Positions 22,307 through 33,222 of a stretch of 64,000 nucleotides of DNA are shown here, one piece after another (position 1 is the first letter of the stretch; the number at the start of each line of letters is the position of its first letter). Source of the stretch: Harmonia axyridis (lineage: Eukaryota; Arthropoda; Insecta; Coleoptera; Coccinellidae); the NCBI RefSeq assembly GCF_914767665.1, contig NC_059502.1, positions 1,054,001-1,118,000 of the forward strand. The letters are read 5' to 3'. Below the pieces are notes generated by a model. It saw only the letters and a list, made by a program, of their open reading frames with translations, ran no database searches and had not been told where the DNA came from. The translations under genes and the position numbers were made by a program.

Positions 22307-23190
22307 ACGGGTGTTTTTTTTCGAGGTATATAACTTTAAGGTGACATTATTGTTCAAGATGGCGACCGATTTGACAGCTGTCAAGTGATTTATTCTCAGT
22401 TTGGTTTGGCAATTCATCATGAATAGACTCACGCCTGAACAACGCTTGCAAATAGTGCAATTTTATTCTGAAAATAATGGTTCTGTGCGGAATACGTATC
22501 GCGCACTACGTCCATTTTATTTTGTTTAGCGATAAAGCGCACTTCTGGTTGAACGGCTACGTCAACAAACAAAACTGCCGCATATGGAATGAAACTAATC
22601 CTCAAGTGTATGTCGAAACACCGTTACATCCAGAAAAACTGACTGTTTGGTGCGCTTTATGAGCTGGTGGAATCATTGGTCCGTACTTCTTCAAAAACGA
22701 TGATGGCCAGAACGTTACAGTCAATGGTGGTCGGTATAAAGCCATGATTACTAACTCTTTCATTTCTGAATTGAACAACCATGATGTCCAGGAGCTGTGG
22801 TTCCAACAAGACGGCGCAACATGTCACACAGCTCGTGCCAAAATCGATTTATTGAAAGACACGTTTGGTGACCGCCTAATTTCACGTTTTGGACCTATGA
22901 ATTGGCCTCCAAGATCTTATGATTTAACTCCGCTAGAGTACTTTCTGTGGGGCTATGTAAAGTCATTGGTCTATGCGGATAAGCCACAAATGTTGGAAAA
23001 AGTCATCGAAAATTGGACGTCCAGATTGGACTACATCCGAGCCAGCCGTGGCGGTCATATGCCAGAAATCATATTTAAAATGTAATGCCACAAGATTATC
23101 TTGCGGATAAATAAAATTCATGACAATCGAATAATCCAACGTTGTTTTATTGCAATTTAAAGTTCTGTAGCTCTAAAAAAAAACACCCTT
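22307..23190 (+). mobile_element. DD41D mariner-type element, copy 7
   Basis: Both termini are at TA. The transposase starts with the shifted ATG at 22477 and reads FSDKAHFWLNGYVN. It stops at TGG-to-TGA (22660) and resumes at 22744 with WFQQDGATCHTARAK and SYDLTPLEYFLWGYVK, where the usual third Asp is Glu. A further in-frame deletion removes the segment between YADKPQ and MLEKV. Confidence 0.9.
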
Positions 23191-24917
23191 TACTATAGAA
23201 TTTTTAAATTTCAATTTTTATTCGTGGGTTTTCGAAATTTCATGAGATTCCTTATGAAAACGATAAATCCTGAAATCGAAGATCATAAAATTGGTCCAGC
23301 CGTTCTTCAGAAATAAATGATGTAATAAATAGTGAAAATTCACTTAAATTCCAGTTCACAGAATGCCATCCCGACAAAAGAGCCGAGCGAAGTTATTTCC
23401 TCGTTCGATCCCAACGAGAGCTCATCGAACTCTTGCGCCCCGTGCATCAAACGCGCCCCGTAATCCCGGGATCTGGAAAACCCCGCCGGGAAAGCCGCGG
23501 CAACAAAGAAAACTGCGGATAACTCAATTTCCTCGCCTCTCCTCGAACTTTCGGAGTTCCGATCGTAATTATTTGATTGTTATTGAATTTAAACTAACAG
23601 CCGAAGTGCATTACGCGAGGACCGCCGAGAAACATGGGGCTGCCGGCCGAGATAAGGAAACTCGGCGAGGAATTTTCCAAGACGCCGTCGGCGCTTATAT
23701 TCGACGCCGGATTCGTTCGCGTCGATCGGCGGACGTCGATTTTAGGTATGCAAGGCGTTGGGCTGCCTAGACAACTTTAAATTGAGATCGGATTTGGGAA
23801 GGATTCGGCTTTTCGGAAGTTCGGCCAATTTGGATCTTTTGTTCTAATGCCCTTCTCAATCATTCCTCAAAGGATGGCTACAATTCGATTTTGAACAAAA
23901 CGCAAGTTTGTATTATAATTTCAGAACTAATTGCAATAAAAAACAAAAGATATCACTATACCAATCTAATGAAAAAATGCATGTAGAATATTTTTGTCTC
24001 ATTTTTTTAGCACCAGTAATAGAAAAGTTAAGAAAACATTTAATTCCACGCCCTTTTCCAATTTTCTCTTATAACTTGAAAATAGTTGATTTCATTAAGT
24101 TGGGGTTTTCACCATTTGAATCCTCTCAAAAATCAAATCCAAAACGCCATTCATTTTTTTCTAGCTCATAGAGATTCTAAGACCCCCTCATTAATAATAG
24201 GTGAAGAGTTAAAGAAGAAGAAGAATTAAAATCTCCAAAAATCCAGACAGCGTTTACTTGAATTTTTGGATATGAAGCTCGTAAATCTACCCAGGTTAGC
24301 AACAATGCTCCAATAATGTTCTGCCTCAGTCACCATATGAAAAATGATTGAAAAACTCAGAAAAACATAGGAAAGAGAATCGATAAAGAATTTCTACACA
24401 AGGCGCAACATCGAATGCGCTCGAACTTTGACGCATATTCAGAACCAACGCGGAATAAACTATTACAAACCCTCTCAGAAGCAATTTCCTATCTGATCAG
24501 TATTTTGGTCACCTCATTTCTCCGTAATCCTCAAAATCCTGACCCAATTCTAACGAAACCATAATGATTACAGAACGACGAGAAATAAGGCGAAGACAAC
24601 TCCATTCAGCGCGGTCCTTTGCCAAAATATTCGGAGAGATTAGAAACCGCCATTCCAACTTGGCACGAAACTCTCATCCCTTCATTAAAACAACCACTCC
24701 AAATCTTGTCCCCGAAATCAACGAATTCATTACGACGACTAGATTGCGGCCCCGGAGCGAATTTATCTTCGTTTTCCGATCGGGAATTCAATTTCGGAAG
24801 GTCTCCAATTATTGTTGGTTCAAACCCTCAAAACACTATCTATAAATAAATTCAACCGACGTTTTCGCGGATAAATTATTCTTGAGTTTACTTGGCTCAC
24901 GCCATACTGAGTTTTCT
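23191..24917. other. Unassigned, with a GC-rich island
   Basis: 23363-23800 is GC/CpG-rich with a 135-codon open frame of low-complexity Arg-rich character and no domain. The rest is AT-rich. Nothing recognised. Confidence 0.4.
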
Positions 24918-25200
24918 TCTAATATTTTGAGAATGCCGTAATACCACAGGGTTAGAGCAAACTGCGCTGTTGAGGGAAATGAAAACGCTGATAAACTAGA
25001 GAGATCAGCATAAGAAGTAAGGAACTTGATCTATTCTGAGAGTTTGGAAGCATCAAAGAGAGTTGACTTTTAGGATAACTCTCTGGAGGTTCATGACTGC
25101 AAGAAGATTCGACCCCTCCTTCATAAAGAAGCTTATGCAGCTGCCACGAGCTGAGCTTCACTTTATCGGGAAATTTCTAAAAGTAGTATTGAATTATCTG
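24918..25200 (+). pseudogene. Possible LINE RNase H relic
   Basis: Reads AVEGNENADKLERSA at about 24967-25011, matching the GVEGNExADxLARxGA block of RNase H domains in I/R1-type LINEs. Flanking frames are broken. No other motif is firm. Confidence 0.4.
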
Positions 25201-25270
25201 TCAGCAAATGAAATTTGCATGCTGTGAGCCCAACATAAACTATTCGCATAGAGTACCAGCCAGCCAAATA

Positions 25271-26212
25271 AAAGGTGTTTTTTAGAGCTATAGAACTTTA
25301 AATTGCAATAAAACAACGATGGATTTTTCGATTGACATGAATTATATTTATCCGCAAGATAATCTTATGGCATAACATTTTAAATATGGTTTCTGGTATA
25401 TGACCGCCACGGCTGGCTCGGATGTAGTCCAATCTGGACGTCCAATTTTCGATGACTTTTTCCAACATTTGTGGCCGTATATCGGCAATAACACGGCGAA
25501 TGTTGTCTTCCAAATGGTCAAGGGTTTGTGGCTCATCCGCATAGACCAATGACTTTACATAGCCCCACATAAAGTAGTCTAGCGGTGTTAAATCACAAGA
25601 TCTTGGAGGCCAATTCACAGGTCCAAATAAACGTGAAATTAGGCAGTCACCAAACGTGTCTTTCAATAAATCGATTGTAGCACGAGCTGTGTGACATGTT
25701 GCGCCGTCTTGTTGGAACCACAGCTCCTGGACATCATGGTTGTTCAATTCAGGAATAAAAAAGTTAGTAATGATGGCTCTATACCGATCACCATTGACTG
25801 TAACGTTCTGGCCATCATCGTTTTTGAAGAAGTACGGACCAATGATTCCACCAGCCCTTAAAGCGCACCAAACAGTCAGTTTTTCGGGATGTAACGGTGT
25901 TTCGACATACACTTGAGGATTAGCTTCATTCCAAATGCGGCAGTTTTGTTTGTTGACGTAGCGATTCAACCAGAAGTGCGCTTCATCGCTAAACAAAATA
26001 AAACGGATGTAGAGCGCGATACGTATTCCGCACAGAATCATTATTTTCGAAATAAAATTGCACTATTTGTAAGCGTTGTTTAGGCGTGAGTCTATTCATG
26101 ATGAATTGCCAAACCAAACTGAGACGAAACCACTTGACAGCTGTTAAATCGGTCACCATCTTGAACAGTAATGCCAACTTAAAGTTATATACCTCGAAAA
26201 AAAAACACCCTT
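25271..26212 (-). mobile_element. DD41D mariner-type element, copy 8
   Basis: Both inverted repeats at TA sites. Best-preserved copy: the 36-residue N-terminal ORF (MNRLTPKQRLQIVQFYFENN..., ending HPFYFV) and the longest catalytic-domain frame in the family are both present. Confidence 0.92.
25298..26041 (-). pseudogene. DD41D transposase, catalytic-domain remnant
   Basis: A 247-codon frame from ATG 26041. It contains LFSDEAHFWLNRYVN (first Asp), WFQQDGATCHTA (second) and SCDLTPLDYFMWGYVK (third), with 42 residues between the second and third Asp here because of a one-codon insertion (SRLFGP), against 41 in other copies. The start ATG lies in what was the N-terminal reading frame +1; the family deletion fused it to the catalytic frame. 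The product therefore lacks most of the DNA-binding and linker region (roughly 100 residues by comparison with related transposases). It reads through the usual stop and adds ~25 residues. A functional transposase is unlikely. Confidence 0.8.
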
Positions 26213-27421
26213 TATAATCTATCAATACCATTCTTCGTGTGACCTTTTGGGTCAACAGCTTATTCAGAACCATCGAAAATGCAAACACAAAATCGAAAAA
26301 AAAAATGTGGAAAACTATGCACATTTGGAAACCACATATATACCTATATAGAGTTTCGCGGTATTCAAGGGCTCAATTTTTCCAAAGCTCCCAGCTTCAC
26401 GTCAGTGCCTTCCGCTGTTTTTTCTCGAATGTCATCTGAACAAGTAGATAATCAGACTCGAACATCACAATAGCGAGAAGAATCCATCTCGACAACACAG
26501 CTTCATTCATCACGATTTTCTCCACGAATCGCAACCTTCCCCTGAACGATATTAAAACAAGTTTTTGTCTTCTTCCACTAGAATACGCCCGGCTCGACCC
26601 CTCCGCCCCTCCTTCTCTCCAATTTCTCCCGATTGTTCCCGTCCCGAGTGTTTTCCATCAAGACGGCTGTATTTTTAATGGACCCGATTCGAAAAAACGG
26701 AAAACGATCGTCGAGCAGAACGTCGATAAGTCCCGTGAAATACGAAAAATAATTCGACTGCCGGAACTGTACCGTGAAACGGCGCATCGAAAATAAATGC
26801 GCCCCGCGTATTTTTATTTCGCGACGTTTTTCTTTCTTCCGCGAGCAGGCGATATCGCCATTGTAATATTCGCGACGGCACATAAAAGAATGCGCATTTA
26901 GGAAACTGGATCGAATGAATAAGTGATGGAGATCGTTTCGTATCAGATTTCCCTGGGAGAATATTGAGAATTTTACGCGGTGTTTTATTGGCGATCCTAT
27001 CTCTGCACGATCGCGCGATTTATAGCCTTTAAAATTCGGAGATCGGATAACCAAGTTTTGCATAATAGGAACTGTCAAATGGAGCTTGTCAGCAATGATT
27101 GGAATAAGCCTTATAACGGGTTTTCCGATAGGAATGTTTGTATCGGCAACGCTGTGTATTTTTTTGACATTTCTCATGTCATAAGCGTCCAGTAGGTTAT
27201 GACATTTGAGCTTGAAATGATGCACGCTTCAAAAACCTTGAGAAATTGGTTGCATTGTATCCAATTTATTTATAAAGCCTTTAAAAAGACGAAAAAATTG
27301 TCGAATCAATAAAATACCAGTGTTTGAATTTTTTCTATCAAATCATATAAAGAAACACGAAGCTAAGGATCTTTAAATTCAGAAAAGAATAGTATGTATT
27401 ACTCAATTGAATCAATTCACC
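26213..27421. other. Unassigned, with a GC-rich island
   Basis: 26570-26900 is GC-rich. A 215-codon minus-strand frame (26578-27225) has no domain and overlaps other frames; I treat it as chance. No repeat recognised. Confidence 0.4.
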
Positions 27422-27998
27422 CTCAGAGTAATAAACATATATAGAGGGAGCATATGTCATTTTCAGTAAGCAAATTTTGTCCCCAACATGAACTATCAAA
27501 TTTGACAAGAAGCGCGCCGAAATGAAAACATATCAGTGATACAATATTTCACTCAATTTGCGAGTTTTTCACAAAGAACGCATTTCTTATGTCCCATAGT
27601 GAATCAACGTTTCATATTAACTCAAAGTATATTGGAATAAATACTTTAATATATCAGAAATTCAGAAAACAAACTACAAGCGCGCCAAAGGACGTGAAAC
27701 AACCGATGACGCTAGGAGAGCAAAAGTTGCCAAACCTTGGATTTCAGCAGGTAGATACAGAAAATAATAAATATTCTGCTCATTATAAATTCGACAATTA
27801 GGAAAATATCGGATTCCAAATATTCAAATTTGCAAATTCAATCGAGAATCACTCAAATAAATATATTTTATTCAATATAATATAAATTCATAAAATTGTA
27901 GATTCGAAAATATATCACAATCCGACAACGTAATCTAACCATGTTGGAGACATGTAAAAATTGCGTATACTTCCTCTATCTATGTTAATTATTCTATG
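27422..27998 (+). mobile_element. hAT-like MITE, copy 2
   Basis: 577 bp, colinear with 1691-2265. It is flanked by the 8-bp duplication AATTCACC (27414-27421 and 27999-28006). Its right end continues to TATGTTAATTATTCTATG, which pairs imperfectly with the left end CTCAGAGTAATAAACATA and defines the 18-bp terminal inverted repeat. Non-coding. Confidence 0.75.
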
Positions 27999-29203
27999 AA
28001 TTCACCTAACATTGAGTGAAAGCTTTTGAACCTTTCCTAGATTTTCGTTCTTATACCTGTGAAATCAATCAGAAGATACAGGAATTTGCTCAGGTGTTTA
28101 TAATCTGCACGTCTGTGATAATTAGACGGTTCGTGTACAACATCTGTATTCAAACAACAAGAAGTTGTAATTGGTAAACGGGTCAGAATGACCTCTGTTG
28201 TGGTTTGGGCCCAGGGCAGGTCAGATAGATTAATTGGGCCAATCAAGTGATTTAGGATATCTAGAAGCGGCGACAGACGTTGAATACAGGCTCCAATCGA
28301 AGATTTAATTCACGATCCTGACAATGTGCTACTGTCCGATAAGATAAGCCCTTCCTGAATCAATCTTTGTTAAAGGGCGGAGAACAAGATTTGGATTCCA
28401 TTAAAATGATTCGTTATGAGTATAATGGTAGTGGTTTCATAAAACGTGATGATTTGCTCGATAGAATCATGTCTGTGTTCAATTTCAGTTCATTTTTGAC
28501 ACTTTCATAGATTTCAAACTACAATCAGTGAGTTGATTGAACAATCAAAGATTTATGAAACTCATCGTAAATCTTATGATCTTACAGCTTCTTCGAATGA
28601 ACCTCATTTGAAACGATTCATTTGACTGATAAGGAAAAATGAAGCTTTAATTTCGAGTCGTCTGCGAAGAGTTTTTACTAGATAGTTTTGACATATTTAT
28701 ATCTGGGAATTGAGTTGTAGAAAGTATAATGTTGGTGTGTTGGTGAACTGAAGGCAACCTACATTTTTCCAACATGTAGGTATTGGGGATCGCACATCCT
28801 ACTGTTTTGGATGTTTCTTCCCTGGATCACTGATGGAATGATCAGTATGGCAATTCAGTAGTACCACAGTGTCATACATAGGTGTTCCTAATTTAAAGGT
28901 ACAAAGGATTAAGAGAGATTCCTTCGATAATTAAAAAAAAGTCCTACCATACGGGCCTTCAAACGCTTTGTTTTACAGATACAGGGTGTTTCTTGCATGT
29001 CATGTGTTGTTTCACGTCATGATTATACCAGGTTATTGTTTCTTCATTTATCTTCGCTACAGATTTAGTGAATTAGTAACAAAACTTGAAATTAGTATAT
29101 TTATTTCAGCTTACTAACTGGATTTTTATTATAATTTGGATTATCATGAGATTATCTACAGAAAACCGAAAAGAGTAGTACAAGACCAAAGTTTTCTAAA
29201 CTA
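27999..29203. other. Unassigned AT-rich sequence
   Basis: No gene recognised. A short ATACAGGGTGTTTC block at 28980 resembles termini common to several insect repeats. Confidence 0.35.
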
Positions 29204-29984
29204 TAGGGTGTTTTTTTTTTCGAGGTATATAACTTTAAGTTGGCATTACTGTTCAAGATGGCTACCGATTTAACAGCTGTCAAGTGATTTATTCTCAGTT
29301 TGGTTTGGCAATTCATCATGAATAGACTCACGCCTGAACAACGCTTGCAAATAGTGCAATTTTATTTCGCACAACGTCCATTAGCGATGAACCGCACTTC
29401 TGGTTGAATGGCAACATCAACAAACAAAATTGCCGCATTTGGAGTGAAGCTAATCCTCAAGTGTATGTCGAAACACCATAACATCCAGAAAAACTGACTG
29501 TTTGGTGCGCTTTATGGGCTGGTGGAATCATTGGTCCGTACTTCTTCAAAAACGATTATGGCCAGAACGTTACAGTCAATGGTGATCGGTATAGAACCAT
29601 GATTACTAATTTTTTCATTCCTGAATTGAATAACCATGATGTCCAGGAGCTGTGGTTCCAACAAGACGGCGCAACATGTAACACAGCTCGTGCCACAATC
29701 GATTTATTGAATGACACGTTTGGTGACCGCCTAATTTCACGTTTTGGACCTGTGAATTGGCCTCCAAGATCTTGTGATTTAACACCGCTAGACTACTTTC
29801 TGTGGGGCTATGTGAAGTCATTGGTCTATGCGGATAAGCCACAAACCCTAGACCATTTGGAAGACAACATTCGCCGTGTTATTGCCGATATACGGCCACA
29901 AATGTTGGAAAAAGTAATCGAAAATTGGACGTCCGTTGTTTTATTGCAATTTGAAGTTCTATAGCTCTGAAAAAAAACACCCTT
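29204..29984 (+). mobile_element. DD41D mariner-type element, copy 9
   Basis: Both termini are present. It carries additional deletions: one at 29362-29385 around the family junction, and one removing the C-terminal RLDYIRASRGGH segment (ENWTS joins directly to the 3' untranslated part near 29934). Frame 29599-29964 holds the second and third Asp motifs (WFQQDGATCNTA, SCDLTPLDYFLWGYVK). Confidence 0.9.
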
Positions 29985-30647
29985 TACCTGTGGTCGACCA
30001 AAAAAAAAAGGTCCGGAGGAAATAAGTAGACACTACTCCAGAAAAAATTTCACCCTGTAGATTTACATTCAAAATTAGTATATCACATGTTGAAATCATC
30101 AAATTGGATTATATATGCCAAATTTGAGTTAAAAATCTTGTGCAGCGAAGGTGCTATGAGAAAAACAAAAAAATCAATCTTCAACAACCAGCATGTCGAG
30201 AACTAATCGTTTTTATGATTTTTTTTTCTTGAAATTATTCAAGAAACCTGTCATTTTCGCCTGTACCTCCAATTTAAGAACACCCTGCATCAGTTTTCCT
30301 CCAATTCCAATCGACGTAATTTATTCCAGCCAATCCATCGGTTTACGACGATCCCATAACTCAAAATAAAATTCCTCCGAATATCACTCGAAATTCCCAT
30401 TTCAATCATTCCCAAGAATACCGATAGAACGATTACTTCGGATCCTACTCTCTCGACAGAAATGAATCTCGGGAGATTTAGGTCCATAATTTTCCTCGAG
30501 AATATGATCCGGTAATTGGTGTTCCAGACGGAATGGCAGGAATAAATCGTGCAATCGGGAACTCGAAGTCCTGGAAATGAGGTGTGTAACGCTCAGAGAT
30601 ATCCACTCCAGCCGATCGGATTTGGAGTTGGAGCGTGCTCGTTTATC
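29985..30647. other. Unassigned sequence
   Basis: Mixed AT-rich then GC-moderate sequence. Nothing recognised. Confidence 0.35.
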
Positions 30648-30705
30648 GTTGTACGGGGTGTCCCAAATTCGATGCTTATTGAAAGCATCTCAAGAACTAA
30701 GACGC
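30648..30705 (+). repeat. Left arm of an inverted repeat pair
   Basis: TACGGGGTGTCCCAAATTCG and the following GAAAGCATCTCAAGAACT match the reverse complement of 31885-31952. The pair encloses ~1.2 kb containing the palindromic retroposon and a mariner fragment, so it may mark the ends of an older element. The GGGTGTCCCA terminus is common to insect repeats of uncertain class. Confidence 0.5.
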
Positions 30706-30865
30706 TTCAAGCACCTCCGATCTCTTTTTTTGGAATAATAAGATATAAGAAATCAGATCGTAGATATCTTGATTCGTCATAAAGTTACAGGGCGTTTCTG
30801 GAAAATTACTAAATAAAATAAAACGAAGTAATTTCCACTATGTTATTTAATTGTTAGCAACAATT

Positions 30866-30891
30866 GTTTCGCCACACTGTGGCTTCATCAG
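30866..30891 (-). ncRNA. Hammerhead-ribozyme-like core, left arm of copy 2
   Basis: Minus-strand CTGATGA / GCCAC-GTGGC stem / GAAAC. Identical to the cores at 2394, 2459 and 31036. Confidence 0.4.
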
Positions 30892-31035
30892 GCTACATTT
30901 CTGAACTGATAAGAGTACAAAGGTTTTCGGAATCTTATATAGGAACAAAATTGGCACAAAAATATTTTTGTGCCAATTTTGTTCCTATATAAGATTCCGA
31001 AAACCTTTGTACTCTTATCAGTTCAGAAATGTAGC

Positions 31036-31061
31036 CTGATGAAGCCACAGTGTGGCGAAAC
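31036..31061 (+). ncRNA. Hammerhead-ribozyme-like core, right arm of copy 2
   Basis: Plus-strand counterpart of 30866-30891. Four identical cores in two independent insertions argue that the motif belongs to the element and is not accidental. Confidence 0.45.
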
Positions 31062-31377
31062 AATTGTTGCTAACAATTAAATAACATAGTGGAAATTACT
31101 TCGTTTTATTTTATTTATAATGAATTTCCGCCAAGTAAGGACCGAATCCATTAAATAAAAAAAAATGGAAAATTACTGTTTCAAATATTTCGTTGCAACT
31201 TTTTTCATAAGTATTTATGGTTCAAATATTACTCATAACAGATCATGCAAATCGATTATAGTTTTAGAGATATACAGGATAGTTGGTGTTTTTTGAATGA
31301 GGGTTGATAACAGTTATATAAAGACACAAAATAAATTGAATAAATCAAAATTGAATTGTCCCATTCAAAAAATTGAA

Positions 31378-31711
31378 TCAGTCGTACGGCTCCCAATTTC
31401 CTTGTTTCTGAATCATTTCCATGACTTTCAGGCGTTTTGAAATGGCTTTTTGCGTCACTCCCAATGATCCTGCCAATTCTTGTTTCGTTTGACACGAGTC
31501 ATGATCAAGTAATGCCTCCAATTCTGCATCTTCGAAAACCTTCTCTCTTCCATCGCCATTCTGGTCTTCGACGTGAAAATCACCGTTCTTGAAGCGTTCA
31601 AACCACGCTCGGCACGTTCTTTCACTAATAACGGCCTCGCCATAGGTATTTGAGAGCATTCGATGAGCCTCAGCCGCAGATTTCGTCATATTAAAACCGA
31701 GAATTTGGCTC
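31378..31711 (-). pseudogene. Mariner transposase fragment, N-terminal domain
   Basis: The minus strand reads MTKSAAEAHRMLSNTYGEAV, RAWFERFKNGDFHVED, LEALLDHDSCQTKQELAGSL and GVTQKAISKRLKVMEM. It ends at NWEPYD. This is the helix-turn-helix half only, with no catalytic motif. Same family as 18012. Confidence 0.8.
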
Positions 31712-31884
31712 GTAAGCTGACGTTTGATCAAGAATAACTTGACTTGTTGTAGACACAAATCGACAAATATTTCGATGGCGTTATTGTATGTCATATACGA
31801 TTTATTTATTCCGACTACCACTTACCGCTACAGCCATCCATTGCAAAACGGGAAACCAAAGTTGTACACCTAATATCATTTCGA

Positions 31885-31952
31885 AAAGAGTATTTCAGTT
31901 CTCGAGATGCTTTCAGTGAGCATCGATTTTGGGACACCCTGTACAGACTTCC
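31885..31952 (-). repeat. Right arm of an inverted repeat pair
   Basis: Complement of the 30648-30705 block (GGGTGTCCCAAAATCGATGC on the minus strand), about 80 percent similar by eye. Confidence 0.5.
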
Positions 31953-33222
31953 GATTTCCGGCCTCTCGAGTCGGACTCTCCGAAAATATTCGATCCCAAA
32001 ATAGAAATGCCACTGAGTGACGGCTAGTTAGTGAACTCGTTGTTCTTTTGTGCCGGGCCTGAAAATTTCTAATTATATGGAAGAGGACTACCTACATAAA
32101 GAAAGCGGTGTTTGTTGCCTTGGAGATGCGTATCTTTTCCCCGAAACTAATAGGAAAAAAAGCATTATTTATACTTCGGTTAGAAATACGAAATCAAGGT
32201 CGTATAAACTATTTTTTTTTTTTTTTTTTGAGTACCATGACGTTGTTTATGAAGGATCCTCAGATTTTAATCATTTTGAAGATAGATCTATGAAGATTTC
32301 AAGAGAGTTGGGGGAGTTGATCAAGGAAACAGACTTTTGCTCATCCGATTTGGTTAAATTAAACACAATTTTAGGTACTAGAAGAACATGCAGACGTTGT
32401 CAATTGTCATAATTTCCTATTGTGAGTTTAGGAATTTTTTATAGTTCTTCTGGTATTATAAACTCAGGAAAAATCCAGAAGATCAAAGATCGTTGTGAAA
32501 ATTCTAGAAGGACTATTTGTGGTTTCACGAATTGCAGAATTTGTAAAAGATGTTAGAGATGAACTGACAAAATATCTCATTAAGAGAAACGATAAAAATA
32601 ATTTCAATTAAACCCCCAACGAAGGAATTTATTATAGGTGTATTATAATGATCTTGAGACGAAATGCAAATCAAACAAATCGTTCTAGATCTTGACCTAA
32701 TAGCTAGCTTTTTTCATCCAGCCTAAAGCGAGCATACACGACGATACCTATCCCCTCGATCGCACACATTAGCCTTTAAATCTGTTATAGTTTCCATCCC
32801 TTATCTATCGCAGCAATCCTACCCATTAGAACCGAGCATATCGCCCAAACCAGGTGCGCCAGTCCCGCAACTAACCTTATACCGTCCCATTTCCCACAGG
32901 AGGCAGCATTTCCCATCGACGGATCGGTTTTCGGGGACGACCCTGAACTTTCCCTCAACCGACGCCCACCGATCGTTTTATCGAACATCTTGTCATTCAA
33001 CCTCGTCGAGTGTAATCAAATAATGAGGCGTTACATTGACGAGCTCGCTCAGTTTGCGTCGGACTATATCGTGAATGCGAACGGAAGTAGGATGGCGTTT
33101 CCGACGTCCCCGTACGTCGCGACGCCTCCGTAATTGGGGAAAATCGACGGTTCTGGGTCGAGAAACCCAGGTTTTCGTTCATGGGGACTAGGTTACTCTT
33201 CACTAGAAAAATCCTGTATATA
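31953..33222. other. Unassigned, with poly-T and a GC-rich island
   Basis: A T-run at 32213-32230. 32740-33170 is CpG-rich. A 120-codon open frame (32050-32412) spans the poly-T and has no domain. Nothing else recognised. Confidence 0.4.

Larger units (their letters stand above)
30811..31165 (+). mobile_element. Palindromic retroposon with hammerhead-like cores, copy 2
   Basis: A perfect 306-bp palindrome (30811-31116, arms of 153 bp, no spacer) followed by the same ~45-bp tail as copy 1 and an A-run. It is flanked by the 12-bp duplication TGGAAAATTACT (30799-30810 and 31166-31177). The arms are ~50 bp longer than in copy 1 and add TATATAGGAACAAAATTGG-type sequence toward the centre. No mismatch between the arms suggests recent insertion or gene conversion. 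Confidence 0.8.

Noticed and set aside
23363..23770. 135-codon Arg-rich frame
   Set aside because: Low-complexity translation driven by CpG content; no recognisable motif.
26578..27225. 215-codon minus-strand open frame
   Set aside because: No domain, mixed basic composition, overlaps other frames in a GC-rich island and has no splice or homology support.
32050..32412. 120-codon frame with a Phe run
   Set aside because: The Phe run is a poly-T tract and the rest has no motif.
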